This document shows positions 8,562-16,689 of a stretch of DNA of 57,882 nucleotides, piece after piece. The notes under the pieces are model-generated. The model was not told the DNA's origin. It saw only the letters and a list, made by a program, of their open reading frames with translations, and searched no databases. Origin of the DNA: an uncultured Caryophanales bacterium (GTDB taxonomy: Bacteria; Bacillota_I; Bacilli_A; Acholeplasmatales; Anaeroplasmataceae). A program made the position numbers and the translations under genes. Positions within the stretch are counted from its first letter, which is position 1, and each line of letters opens with the position of its first letter. The stretch lies in NCBI GenBank assembly GCA_946626535.1, contig CAMOUK010000006.1:1-57882 (forward strand), given 5' to 3'.

Positions 8562-9212
8562 ATGGCATCAAAAAATAGAAAGAATAAAGTAAAATTTAAA
8601 TTAACACCTGAATTAATTGTCTTAGTTGCAGTACTTGTTGTAATGCTTGTTGCTACAATAATTATGGCAATTCCTTCAGCAAAGCAAAATACTACTACAA
8701 AATTCAACAATTCAATTGCTACATATAATTCAAGTCAATCAAGCTCTGGAAGTTCAACATCTTCATCAGCTAATTATTTACCTAATGATCATGTATTTGT
8801 AGAGGTTGAGCATTCTGAATTATTTAAGAAGGTTAAATCTAATGATTATGTATATGTATTATATGGTAATCCAGCAAATTCAACTATTGCAGCTAACTTA
8901 GCTTCAATCAATTCAATTTGTTCAGATTTAGAAATTAAGGAAGTATGCTTCTATTCTTCACTTTGGGTAGAAGAATTTGAAGATAAGGATACTGAAACAT
9001 TCAACCTAGTTGCTAAAACATTAGAAGATGATTTTAACACAACTAAGGCTGCTGATGTTGAAGATTTCGATTTATTAACATACCCTGCATTACTTGTATT
9101 TAATAAGGGTAAGTTAGTATTTAATTCTCAAACATATAAAGATGAGACTGGATATAACTGGTCAATGTATATTCAAAAGGCTTTCTATCTATCTAAGGTA
9201 GAACAACAATAA
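8562..9212 (+). CDS. Membrane-anchored, thioredoxin-fold-like protein lacking the CXXC motif
   Basis: 216 residues: a basic head (KNRKNKVKFK), one membrane helix (about 17-39), a Ser-rich linker (56-70, SSQSSSGSSTSSS) and an outer domain. The outer domain starts VYVLYGNPAN (97-106) and later has TYPALLVFNKGKLVF (173-187), which looks like the cis-proline strand of a thioredoxin fold. Where a thioredoxin would have WCxxC, this protein has NPAN, so redox activity is unlikely. The fold assignment is my inference from strand pattern. GAAGAGGT (8549-8556) sits five bases before ATG 8562, so the ATG at 8547 is rejected. It has its own promoter and terminator and is likely monocistronic. Confidence 0.65.
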   Translation: MASKNRKNKVKFKLTPELIVLVAVLVVMLVATIIMAIPSAKQNTTTKFNNSIATYNSSQSSSGSSTSSSANYLPNDHVFVEVEHSELFKKVKSNDYVYVLYGNPANSTIAANLASINSICSDLEIKEVCFYSSLWVEEFEDKDTETFNLVAKTLEDDFNTTKAADVEDFDLLTYPALLVFNKGKLVFNSQTYKDETGYNWSMYIQKAFYLSKVEQQ

Positions 9213-9219
9213 TAAAACT

Positions 9220-9246
9220 AAGCCGGGATTTAGTCTCGGCTTTTAA
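9220..9246 (+). terminator. Terminator after the thioredoxin-like gene
   Basis: Stem AAGCCGGGA (9220-9228) / TCTCGGCTT (9234-9242, one G-T pair), loop TTTAG, then TTTT. Confidence 0.85.
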
Positions 9247-9266
9247 AGTTATAATAGAGGTGTAAT

Positions 9267-10967
9267 ATGATAGATAATATAAAAAGCACTCTTAAAGCAA
9301 ATTTAGAAAACTTTTATAAAACTAAATATAATACGGAGATTTCTATTATAGTAGAGGAACCTAAAAATAGCGCTATGGGTGATATTTCAATCCCAATGTT
9401 TAGTGTTGTTAAAACATTAAGAAAACCTATGCCTGAAATTACAAATGAGGCGAAGGAAGCCATTTTAGGTATGGATTTACCTGTTATGGAGGTAAATATC
9501 GTTAATGCCTTTGTCAATTTATTTGTTGATAAGGAAAAGCTAGCCTATGAAATAGTTAAGGAATGTGTATTAAATGATTCTAATTATGGCTCATCTAATA
9601 TTGGAAAGAATAAGAATGTAACACTTGACTATTCTTCACCAAATATTGCTAAAAGCTTCTCTGTAGGACACTTGCGTTCTACAATGATTGGTAATTCAAT
9701 TAAGTTGATTTTACAAAAATGTGGCTATAACACATATTCAATTAACTATCTTGGAGATTGGGGAACTCAATTTGGTAAGATGATTGTCGCATACAAAAAG
9801 TGGGGCAATAAGGAAGCTATTTTAAAAGACCCAATTAATGAATTAACTGCATTATATGTTAAGTTCCATGTTGAAGCTGAAAAGGATCCTGCCTTAGAGG
9901 ATGAGGCTAGAGAAGCATTTAGACAAATGGAATTAAAGAATCAAGAATATCTAGATTTATGGAAATGGATTAGAGAAGAATCATTAAAGGAATCTAAACA
10001 AATCTATGATCTACTTGAAATTGATTTTGATTCATATAATGGTGAGGCATTCTATAATGATAAGATGGATGCTGTTGTAGAAGAATTAGAGGCTAAAAAT
10101 CTGCTTGTTACTGATGATGGCGCAAAAATTGTACCACTTGGTGATGATATGCCACCTGCCTTAATTAAAAGAAGTGATGGTGGATCTTTATATATCACAC
10201 GTGATTTAGCAGCTGTTTTCTATAGAAAAAAGGAATATAAATTTGACAAGATTTTATATGTTGTTGGAAATGAACAAAAGCTACACTTCAATCAATTGAA
10301 GAGATTAATTGATAAGATGGGCTATGATTTTTCAAATGAAATTGAGCATGTAAATTTTGGTCTATATTTAACTAATGGTAAAAAAGCTTCAACAAGAAAA
10401 GGTAATGTTGTTAAGCTTTATGATGTATTACAAACAGCTATTAAATTAGCTTACGATCAGGTTAATGAAAAGAACCCTAATTTAGCTAATAAGGAAGATA
10501 TCGCAAAATATGTTGGTATCGCAGCTATCGTATTTGCTGATTTAAAGAACTTTAGAGGTCTAGATGTTGAATTTAACATCGAACAAGCTGTTAAATTTGA
10601 AGGCCAAACTGGTCCATATCTACAATATACAGGCGTAAGAATCGCTTCTATATTAAAGAATAAAACATTTGATTTAAATAATTGTGATAAAACATTATTT
10701 ACAAAAACACACTACTTCGAGCTTGCTAAAGAAATTGCTGGCTTCAAATCAGTTATTGAAAAGGCAGCAACTGAATATGCTCCTTCATATGTAGCAAAAT
10801 ATTTACTTGGACTTGCTCAAAGCTTTAACAAATTCTACTCAATTGAAAAGATTAATGTTGAGGATGAAAAGGTTAGAAATACTAATTTTGCTTTAGCAAA
10901 GTCTGTTAGAATTGTTCTAAATGAAGGATTAAGATTGCTAGGTATTCACTTCCTTGAGGAAATGTAA
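9267..10967 (+). CDS. argS: Arginyl-tRNA synthetase
   Basis: Charges tRNA-Arg; class I synthetase, 566 aa. The N-terminal Add-1 domain covers residues 1-100. SPNIAKSFSVGHLRST (133-140 region) is the HIGH-box; Ser in place of the first His is usual in Firmicute ArgS. Further landmarks are YLGDWGTQFGK, LYITRDLAA, VVGNEQKLHF, ASTRKGNVV (the KMSKS equivalent) and a DALR anticodon-binding domain with TGPYLQYTGVR at its start. AGAGGTG precedes the ATG. Its stop overlaps the start of the following flippase-like gene. ArgS consumes the product of the arg operon at 45-53 kb, but the two are far apart and not co-transcribed. Confidence 0.95.
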   Translation: MIDNIKSTLKANLENFYKTKYNTEISIIVEEPKNSAMGDISIPMFSVVKTLRKPMPEITNEAKEAILGMDLPVMEVNIVNAFVNLFVDKEKLAYEIVKECVLNDSNYGSSNIGKNKNVTLDYSSPNIAKSFSVGHLRSTMIGNSIKLILQKCGYNTYSINYLGDWGTQFGKMIVAYKKWGNKEAILKDPINELTALYVKFHVEAEKDPALEDEAREAFRQMELKNQEYLDLWKWIREESLKESKQIYDLLEIDFDSYNGEAFYNDKMDAVVEELEAKNLLVTDDGAKIVPLGDDMPPALIKRSDGGSLYITRDLAAVFYRKKEYKFDKILYVVGNEQKLHFNQLKRLIDKMGYDFSNEIEHVNFGLYLTNGKKASTRKGNVVKLYDVLQTAIKLAYDQVNEKNPNLANKEDIAKYVGIAAIVFADLKNFRGLDVEFNIEQAVKFEGQTGPYLQYTGVRIASILKNKTFDLNNCDKTLFTKTHYFELAKEIAGFKSVIEKAATEYAPSYVAKYLLGLAQSFNKFYSIEKINVEDEKVRNTNFALAKSVRIVLNEGLRLLGIHFLEEM

Positions 10968-12034
10968 TGAATAAAAAAAGCTTAATTAGAAATGTAATTT
11001 TAGTTTTTGCTATCCTAGTTGTTGTAATTATCGTAGTGTGTTCAATTGGTGATATAAAAGAAATTTACAAAGTATTAACAACACAATGTAATTATTTGTA
11101 TATTTTAGTATGCTTAGGATTATTAATTGGTTATTGTTTATGCTTCCAGCTATCATTAACTATTATGATGAAGCATAGAATGAAAAGCTTAAATGTTGTT
11201 GATTCTATGCTTATATCTGGCTCTGAATTTTTCTTTAATGGTATTACTCCATTTTCAACTGGAGGCCAACCATATCAAGTATATGGATTCAGAAAAAAAG
11301 GTGTAAGATTATCAACTGGTACTAGTGTCTTACTTGTTAATTTCTTAGTTTATCAGATTTCATTAAATATACTATTAATTGTTGGTATTAGTGTATATTT
11401 CCCTAAGCTACAACAAGAAGTACCTGATCTATTATGGCTTATCATTGTTGGTTTCTTATTAAACTTCTTAACAATGATAGTTATTTTAGGCTTAGGCTTA
11501 ACTAAAACAGCTAATAAATTTTTAAATGTAATGTTTAAATTTTTATGTAAATTTAAATTGATGAGAAGAATACTTGCTAAAAAGATTCCTCATATTCATC
11601 AATCAATTGCAAATATGCAGGGTGCCTTTAAGGAAATATCAAAAAATATTCCTTTAATGCTTTTATGCTCAGCTATTAAATTTATTGGTTTTGCGCTATA
11701 TTATTCAATACCTTTCTTTGTATTTTATGCCTTAGGTGTTAATTTGCAATTCAAAGAGATATTTTATATAATAGCGATGGCATCTTTTGCCTTAGCAATA
11801 ACTGCTTGGGTACCAACACCTGGTGCTTCAGGTGGTGCTGAATTAGCATTTACAGCCCTATTTGGTGCTTTACCAGAAATTGCAGCAGCATCTGCTGGTA
11901 ACAGTACACTTGCTGTAAGTGGTATGGTACTTTGGAGATTTGTTACATATTATTTCGTAATGATTTATGGCTTTATTATGTATACAACCTTCGAAGGAAG
12001 ATTAAAAAACTACGAATCAAAATTCTTATTTTAG
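10967..12034 (+). CDS. MprF-type flippase-like integral membrane protein (LPG_synthase_TM / YbhN family)
   Basis: 355 residues, about eight hydrophobic spans, no soluble aminoacyltransferase domain. Family hallmarks are the SGSEFFFNGITPFSTGGQPYQVY segment (residues 80-100) and TPGASGGAELAF (near 285), which belong to the membrane half of MprF and its stand-alone relatives. In MprF this half flips aminoacylated phosphatidylglycerol; stand-alone members probably move other lipids. The ATG overlaps the argS stop (TAATG), so translation is coupled. No MprF catalytic domain is in the window, so the substrate is unknown. Confidence 0.85.
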   Translation: MNKKSLIRNVILVFAILVVVIIVVCSIGDIKEIYKVLTTQCNYLYILVCLGLLIGYCLCFQLSLTIMMKHRMKSLNVVDSMLISGSEFFFNGITPFSTGGQPYQVYGFRKKGVRLSTGTSVLLVNFLVYQISLNILLIVGISVYFPKLQQEVPDLLWLIIVGFLLNFLTMIVILGLGLTKTANKFLNVMFKFLCKFKLMRRILAKKIPHIHQSIANMQGAFKEISKNIPLMLLCSAIKFIGFALYYSIPFFVFYALGVNLQFKEIFYIIAMASFALAITAWVPTPGASGGAELAFTALFGALPEIAAASAGNSTLAVSGMVLWRFVTYYFVMIYGFIMYTTFEGRLKNYESKFLF

Positions 12035-12052
12035 AAAGGATGAATCCTTTCT
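12033..12052 (+). terminator. Hairpin between the flippase-like gene and tRNA-Leu
   Basis: A perfect 8-bp stem AGAAAGGA/TCCTTTCT with a TGAA loop, starting at the stop codon. Only ATTTG follows, without a T-run, so it is a weak terminator or a processing/insulating hairpin 4 bp before the tRNA. Confidence 0.45.
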
Positions 12053-12056
12053 ATTT

Positions 12057-12142
12057 GCCCAGGTGGCGTAATGGCAGCCGCGGTGGACTCAAAATCCACT
12101 GGTAGTGATACCGTGAGGGTTCGACCCCCTTCCTGGGCACCA
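12057..12142 (+). tRNA. tRNA-Leu(CAA)
   Basis: A class II cloverleaf: acceptor GCCCAGG/CCTGGGC, discriminator A and an encoded CCA. The anticodon stem GTGGA/TCCAC encloses loop CTCAAAA, giving anticodon CAA (codon UUG). The long variable arm (GGTAGTGATACC) and T-loop TTCGACC are canonical. It has no obvious promoter of its own, so it may be transcribed by read-through from argS and the flippase-like gene. Confidence 0.95.
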
Positions 12143-12153
12143 ATATTGTACTT

Positions 12154-12184
12154 AAAATCTCAGAGTTTGAGATTTTTTTTCTTT
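12154..12184 (+). terminator. Terminator after tRNA-Leu
   Basis: Stem AAAATCTCA (12154-12162) / TGAGATTTT (12168-12176), then a long T-rich run. Its descending arm contains the -35 box of the next promoter. Confidence 0.85.
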
Positions 12185-12195
12185 TTTGGTATAAT
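12167..12195 (+). promoter_or_regulatory. Promoter for the 12244 gene, nested in the preceding terminator
   Basis: TTGAGA (12167-12172), 17-bp spacer, TATAAT (12190-12195). Transcription should begin near 12202, right at the AGAAAGGAGA Shine-Dalgarno-like sequence. Confidence 0.75.
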
Positions 12196-12212
12196 AAAAA
12201 TAGAAAGGAGAA

Positions 12213-12234
12213 AGTATTATAACGTTATAATACT
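12213..12234. promoter_or_regulatory. Perfect 22-bp palindrome in the 5' leader
   Basis: Arms AGTATTATAAC and GTTATAATACT meet at 12223/12224 with no spacer. It begins two bases after AGAAAGGAGA and ends nine bases before ATG 12244. It could be a repressor operator just past the transcription start. It could also be an RNA hairpin that, when folded, brings the Shine-Dalgarno to about 11 bases from the start. Confidence 0.7.
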
Positions 12235-12243
12235 ATTTAGTCG

Positions 12244-13218
12244 ATGTCAAATTTTGAAGTTTATAAGAAGACGTTAAAGTTTTCAATCGTTAACTTTTTA
12301 GTTGGTTTATTGGAGTTAGCGATAGTTGTAGGCGCAGCAGTAGCTGGATTCTTCATGATGGATAAGGCAACAGATAAGGCTCTTATAGGTCTAGTTGTTG
12401 GTCTTGTAATAGGAATAGTTATTGTTATATTAATTAATATCTTTGTCTGCAACAAAATTAAGGCGGCTCAAATAGCTATGATGGCTATTGGTGTTGCTGA
12501 TGAAAAGCTACCTGATAATGTCTATAGCGCAGGCTTTGAAGAGGTAAGAGGCAGATTTGCTAAAATCACAGGCTTCTTTGTAGTTATGGGCTTAATAAAA
12601 GGAGTATTTAGACAAATAGGTAGAGGTATTACTAGAGTAGGTCAAGCTATCGGTGGTAATACTGGTGGAAATGTTGGTTCTGTTATCGATTCAGCTATTC
12701 AAACATTAATTAGCTATTTAGCTGATTGCTGTCTTGGTTGGGTTATGTATAACAAGAAAAAAGGAGTTGCAGAAGCAGCTTGTGAGGGCGCTGTAATATT
12801 CTTTAAGCATGGTAAAACATTAATTAGAAATATTGGTAGAATTTTTGGAATGAGCATTTTAGGCTTTGTTGTAGTTGGTGGTGCATTCTTTGGTATTTCT
12901 TACCTAATTTCTAACCAATTCCCTTATTTATTTAATGAATTAGCTAGAGAAATTGGTGAATTTGCTGTAAGAGAGCATATAGAAGATTTCCCTGAATTCT
13001 TAAAGGATCCAAATACTTTAATGTTATTTATTTGTGCTGTTATAGCTATAGTATTATGGTCAATGATTCATTCATTATTAATTAGACCATTTATCCTAGT
13101 TGGTGTATTACGTAATTTCATGAAGTCAGGTTTAGCAGAAGAAATTAGTGCTGAAGATTTCGAAGCTGTTGCTAAAAAATCTCCTAAGTTTGCTAGATTA
13201 CGAGCAAAAGAAATTTAA
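12244..13218 (+). CDS. Uncharacterised multi-span membrane protein
   Basis: 324 residues, family not recognised. Two close membrane helices (about 17-38 and 46-67) come first. A middle section of about 90 residues follows, with a basic amphipathic stretch (RQIGRGITRVGQAIGG). Then come a KKKGVAEAACEGAVIFFKHGK segment, a third span (about 203-222), an acidic outer loop and a last span (about 258-282). It has no signal peptide or catalytic motif. A stop codon lies in frame just upstream (TAG 12238), so ATG 12244 is the first possible ATG, yet it has no Shine-Dalgarno at normal distance. The leader palindrome may solve this. It has its own promoter and a strong terminator. Confidence 0.7.
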   Translation: MSNFEVYKKTLKFSIVNFLVGLLELAIVVGAAVAGFFMMDKATDKALIGLVVGLVIGIVIVILINIFVCNKIKAAQIAMMAIGVADEKLPDNVYSAGFEEVRGRFAKITGFFVVMGLIKGVFRQIGRGITRVGQAIGGNTGGNVGSVIDSAIQTLISYLADCCLGWVMYNKKKGVAEAACEGAVIFFKHGKTLIRNIGRIFGMSILGFVVVGGAFFGISYLISNQFPYLFNELAREIGEFAVREHIEDFPEFLKDPNTLMLFICAVIAIVLWSMIHSLLIRPFILVGVLRNFMKSGLAEEISAEDFEAVAKKSPKFARLRAKEI

Positions 13219-13239
13219 AATAATAATATTTTCATATAG

Positions 13240-13270
13240 AAGGCCAAACAAATTGAGTTTGGCCTTTTAT
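13240..13270 (+). terminator. Terminator after the 12244 gene
   Basis: Stem AAGGCCAAAC (13240-13249) / GTTTGGCCTT (13257-13266) with an AAATTGA loop and trailing T residues. Confidence 0.85.
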
Positions 13271-13288
13271 CTATATATAGATAACATC

Positions 13289-13317
13289 TTGAATATAATG
13301 GTTATTTTTGATAAAAT
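13289..13317 (+). promoter_or_regulatory. Promoter for alaS
   Basis: TTGAAT (13289-13294), 17-bp spacer, TAAAAT (13312-13317), 36 bp before the alaS ATG. There is no room for a T-box leader, so alaS is not tRNA-regulated here. Confidence 0.6.
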
Positions 13318-13352
13318 AAATAAGATATAAATATGATGTGTCGAGGTGTATT

Positions 13353-15965
13353 ATGAAAAAATTAAAATCATATGAAATTAGACAAATGTGGCTTGATTTT
13401 TTTGCTTCAAAAAATCATAAGGTTGAACCATCAGCATCACTTGTTCCTGCAAATGATCCAACTTTACTTTGGACTAATGCTGGAGTAACTCCGTTAAAAA
13501 AATATTTTGATGGATCTGTTGTACCATCAAATCCAAGAATAACTAATGCTCAAAAATGTATAAGAACTAACGATATTGAAAATGTAGGTAAAACTGCAAG
13601 ACATCATACATTCTTTGAAATGCTAGGTAATTTCTCAATTGGTGATTATTTTAAGAAGGAAGCTATCGAATTTGCAGTTGAATTATTATTCGATGAAAAA
13701 TGGTTTGGCTTTGAAAAGGATAAATTATATATCACTTATTATGTAGACGATACTGATGCTAGAGATTTATGGATTAAAAATGGAATTGATCCAACTCATT
13801 TAATTCCTCTTGCAGGAAACTTCTGGGAAATTGGTGAAGGACCTTGCGGACCTGATACTGAAATGTTCTACGATAGAGGAGAAAAATACGATAAGCGTGG
13901 TAAAGAGCTTATTGAACAAGATATCGAAAATGATAGATTTATCGAAATTTGGAATATCGTATTCTCTCAATTCAACTCTAAAGAGGGCGTTGCAAGAAAA
14001 GATTATAAGGAATTACCTTCAAAAAATATCGATACTGGCTGTGGTCTAGAAAGACTTGCTTGTGTTATGCAAGGTGTTGATACAAACTATGATACAGATT
14101 TATTCATGCCAATAATTAAGAAGACTGAAGAAATCGCAAAGGTTAAATATACAGGCCAAATGGCATTTAAGGTAATTGCTGACCATGTTAGAACTGTAAC
14201 ATTCGCTATTGCTGATGGTGCTACACTTTCAAATGAAGGAAGAGGCTATGTTTTAAGAAGAGTACTTAGAAGAGCTTCTAAGCATGCTAAATCACTTGGT
14301 ATCAATAAGCCATTTATGGCTGAGCTTGTTGATGTAGTAATTGAAATTATGGATAAGTTCTATCCATATCTACATCAAAAGAAGGATATCATTAAGCAAA
14401 TTATCACATCTGAAGAAGAAAAGTTCTTACAAACTTTAACATCAGGTGAAAGAAGACTTGCTACAATTTGTGAAAATACTAAGGGTGTTATCTCAGGTGA
14501 GGATGCCTTCTTACTATATGATACTTATGGCTTCCCAATCGAATTAACTGAAGAATATGCTCAAGAAAAGAATTTAAAGGTTGATAGAGAAGGATTTAAT
14601 AAGTGTCTAGAGGAACAAAAAAATAGAGCGAGAGCTGCTCGTAAGGATGAGAATTCTATGAGTGGTCAAAATGAGGAATATTTAAAGTTTAAGGAGCCAT
14701 CTACATTTAGTGGCTATAACGCTTATTCTCATAAATCAAGAATTATTGCTAAATTTGGTAATGGTGTAGTTTTAGATGAAACTCCATTCTTCGCATTTAG
14801 CGGTGGTCAATTATCAGATACTGGTAATATTGGTGGTATTAGGGTTTTAGATGTTGTTAAGATGCCTAATGGTCAGCATTTACATATTTTAGAATCAAAT
14901 CCATTTGAGGTTGGTCAAATTGTTTGGGCTGAAATAGATGCACAAAGAAGAGAATTAACTAGAAGAAATCACTCTGCTGCCCATCTATTACAAAAGGCTT
15001 TACAAGAAGTATTTGGTGAACACGTTCATCAACAAGGTTCTCAAGTTGGTCCTGAATATTCAAGATTCGACTTCAATAATTATCAAACTCCAACAGATGA
15101 AGAAATAATTAAGGTTGAGGATTTAGTAAATCAATATATTAAGGAAGCTCATACTGTAACAACTCATATTTTACCAATTGAGGAAGCTAAGAAGCTTGGC
15201 GCTATGGCTTTATTCGGTGAAAAATATGGTGATATGGTTAGAGTTGTTGATATGGAAGTATCTAAGGAATTCTGTGCTGGTACTCACGTAGATAATACTA
15301 GCCAAATTGAAAAGTATTGCATCTATAGCTTTGAATCTATTGGTTCTGGTATATTTAGAATTACAGCATCAACATCAGCTAACGCTATGGCTGTATTAAC
15401 TCAAAACGTTAATAATTTAGTATCTAACCTAAATACAGTAATTAAGAAGGCTAATGATTTAGTAACTCAAGCAAAGGCTGAACAAATCGAAATATTCTTC
15501 AATTATACAGTTAGAAATATCGATGTTGAAGGCTATAGATATATCCTAGCATTAAGAAAAGAAGTTGCTAAGGCTCAAGAAGCTATGAAGACTTTAGAGA
15601 AGGATTATCAGGCTAAGAAGAGCCAAAATGCTTTAAAGTCATTAGATAAATTTGATTCTTTAATTAAGAATAATAAATTATTTACTACAACTGATGTAGA
15701 AGATACTAACCTAATTAAGGATATGGCTTCAGCAGTAAGAAATAATAAGGGCTTAGATATTGCTTTATTTGCTTACGCAAATGAATCAAAGGTAACATTC
15801 GTATGTGCTACAAGCGAAAAGTTTAACGCTGTTGAGGTTGTTAAGGAAGCTTGTAAGGTAACTGGTGGAGGCGGAGGCGGTAAGCCAAATCTAGCTCAAG
15901 CTGGTGGTAAGGATCCTTCTAAGACTTTAGAGGCTATAGCTCATTTAGAAGAAGTATATAAATAA
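13353..15965 (+). CDS. alaS: Alanyl-tRNA synthetase
   Basis: Charges tRNA-Ala and edits mischarged Ser/Gly. Class II catalytic core at the N terminus (WTNAGVTPLKKYFDG, HHTFFEMLGNFSIGDYFKKE). The editing domain has zinc ligands in RNHSAAHLL and CAGTHV. The C-terminal C-Ala domain has the glycine run GGGGGGKPNLAQAGG. About 870 aa, full length. GTG 13338 lies before the GAGGTG site; ATG 13353 follows it by four bases and is the start. It heads the run alaS-ruvX-DUF1292-trmR. Bacillus also has ireB and mltG in this cluster, and both are absent here. Confidence 0.96.
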   Translation: MKKLKSYEIRQMWLDFFASKNHKVEPSASLVPANDPTLLWTNAGVTPLKKYFDGSVVPSNPRITNAQKCIRTNDIENVGKTARHHTFFEMLGNFSIGDYFKKEAIEFAVELLFDEKWFGFEKDKLYITYYVDDTDARDLWIKNGIDPTHLIPLAGNFWEIGEGPCGPDTEMFYDRGEKYDKRGKELIEQDIENDRFIEIWNIVFSQFNSKEGVARKDYKELPSKNIDTGCGLERLACVMQGVDTNYDTDLFMPIIKKTEEIAKVKYTGQMAFKVIADHVRTVTFAIADGATLSNEGRGYVLRRVLRRASKHAKSLGINKPFMAELVDVVIEIMDKFYPYLHQKKDIIKQIITSEEEKFLQTLTSGERRLATICENTKGVISGEDAFLLYDTYGFPIELTEEYAQEKNLKVDREGFNKCLEEQKNRARAARKDENSMSGQNEEYLKFKEPSTFSGYNAYSHKSRIIAKFGNGVVLDETPFFAFSGGQLSDTGNIGGIRVLDVVKMPNGQHLHILESNPFEVGQIVWAEIDAQRRELTRRNHSAAHLLQKALQEVFGEHVHQQGSQVGPEYSRFDFNNYQTPTDEEIIKVEDLVNQYIKEAHTVTTHILPIEEAKKLGAMALFGEKYGDMVRVVDMEVSKEFCAGTHVDNTSQIEKYCIYSFESIGSGIFRITASTSANAMAVLTQNVNNLVSNLNTVIKKANDLVTQAKAEQIEIFFNYTVRNIDVEGYRYILALRKEVAKAQEAMKTLEKDYQAKKSQNALKSLDKFDSLIKNNKLFTTTDVEDTNLIKDMASAVRNNKGLDIALFAYANESKVTFVCATSEKFNAVEVVKEACKVTGGGGGGKPNLAQAGGKDPSKTLEAIAHLEEVYK

Positions 15966-16382
15966 ATGAGATACTTAGGACTTGATTTAGGCAGTAGAAC
16001 CTTAGGTATTGCTATATCAACATCAGGCATTATCGCATCTAATTTAGAGACAATTAGATTTAGAGATGATGATTATGATTATGCAATTAATTATACTAAG
16101 GAGCTATGCATAAAAGAAAAAATAGATGTAGTAGTTTTAGGTCTTCCTAAGCATATGAATGGTGATGAAGGCATTAGGGCAGATATATCTAAGGATTTTA
16201 AGAAAAAATTAGAAGAATTATTACCTTCTATTAAGGTAGTATTAACCGACGAAAGATTAACCACTGTCATAGTTGATAAGACTATGATTAGTGGTAATAT
16301 GAGTCGTGATAAAAGAAAAAAATTAAAGGACGAGATGGCTGCTGTAGTAATTTTACAGGACTATCTTGATAAGGTGAATTAA
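15966..16382 (+). CDS. ruvX: RuvX/YqgF pre-16S rRNA nuclease
   Basis: RNase H-fold nuclease that trims the 16S rRNA precursor; older names call it a putative Holliday junction resolvase. Motifs: GLDLGSRTLGIA (catalytic Asp near residue 6), VVLGLPKHMNG, and TDERLTTV near residue 93 with the conserved Asp/Glu pair. The 138-aa length is typical. The ATG directly abuts the alaS stop, so it is translated from the same message. Confidence 0.93.
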   Translation: MRYLGLDLGSRTLGIAISTSGIIASNLETIRFRDDDYDYAINYTKELCIKEKIDVVVLGLPKHMNGDEGIRADISKDFKKKLEELLPSIKVVLTDERLTTVIVDKTMISGNMSRDKRKKLKDEMAAVVILQDYLDKVN

Positions 16383-16383
16383 T

Positions 16384-16689
16384 ATGGACAGAAGTATTAC
16401 TATTACTGGTGATGATGGCAAAACTTATGAAGGCATAATTTTATTTACTTATCACTATGATAAGACAAATAAGGATTATGTTGTTTTCCAAATTAAGGGC
16501 TCTGATACAGCTTCAGCTGCAATTTATCATCCTGAAGATGGCGGAAATGGTGAACTTGAAAAGATTGAAACAGATGATGAATGGGAAATGCTTGGAAAGT
16601 TATTAGAGGATTATCAAGATAGCTCAGAAGATGACGATTGCGATGGCAATTGTGATGGCTGCTCAGGATGTGATTCTTGTGATAGATAA
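16384..16689 (+). CDS. DUF1292 protein with a cysteine-rich tail
   Basis: 101 residues. The first 75 match the DUF1292/YrzB pattern: ITITGDDGKTYEGIILFTY, a YVVFQIKG strand, and the acidic ending ETDDEWEMLGKLLEDY. Function in the family is unknown, and the position after ruvX is conserved in Bacillota. The last 16 residues differ from the usual acidic end, with Cys at 86, 90, 93, 96 and 99 among Asp and Gly, a pattern suited to a small metal-binding knuckle. AAGGTGA lies just before the ATG. The 3' end overlaps the trmR start by 11 bases. Confidence 0.85.
   Translation: MDRSITITGDDGKTYEGIILFTYHYDKTNKDYVVFQIKGSDTASAAIYHPEDGGNGELEKIETDDEWEMLGKLLEDYQDSSEDDDCDGNCDGCSGCDSCDR

Noticed and set aside
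9660..9690. First His of the HIGH motif in ArgS is Ser
   Set aside because: Looked like a lost catalytic residue, but SxGHL is common in Firmicute ArgS, as I recall from Bacillus and Staphylococcus.
12071..12277. Open frame over tRNA-Leu and the following leader
   Set aside because: It lies on a tRNA gene, a terminator and a promoter; it is a by-product of the tRNA sequence.
16631..16679. Longer N terminus for trmR starting at ATG 16631
   Set aside because: It would read the DUF1292 tail in another frame and adds residues absent from the family.
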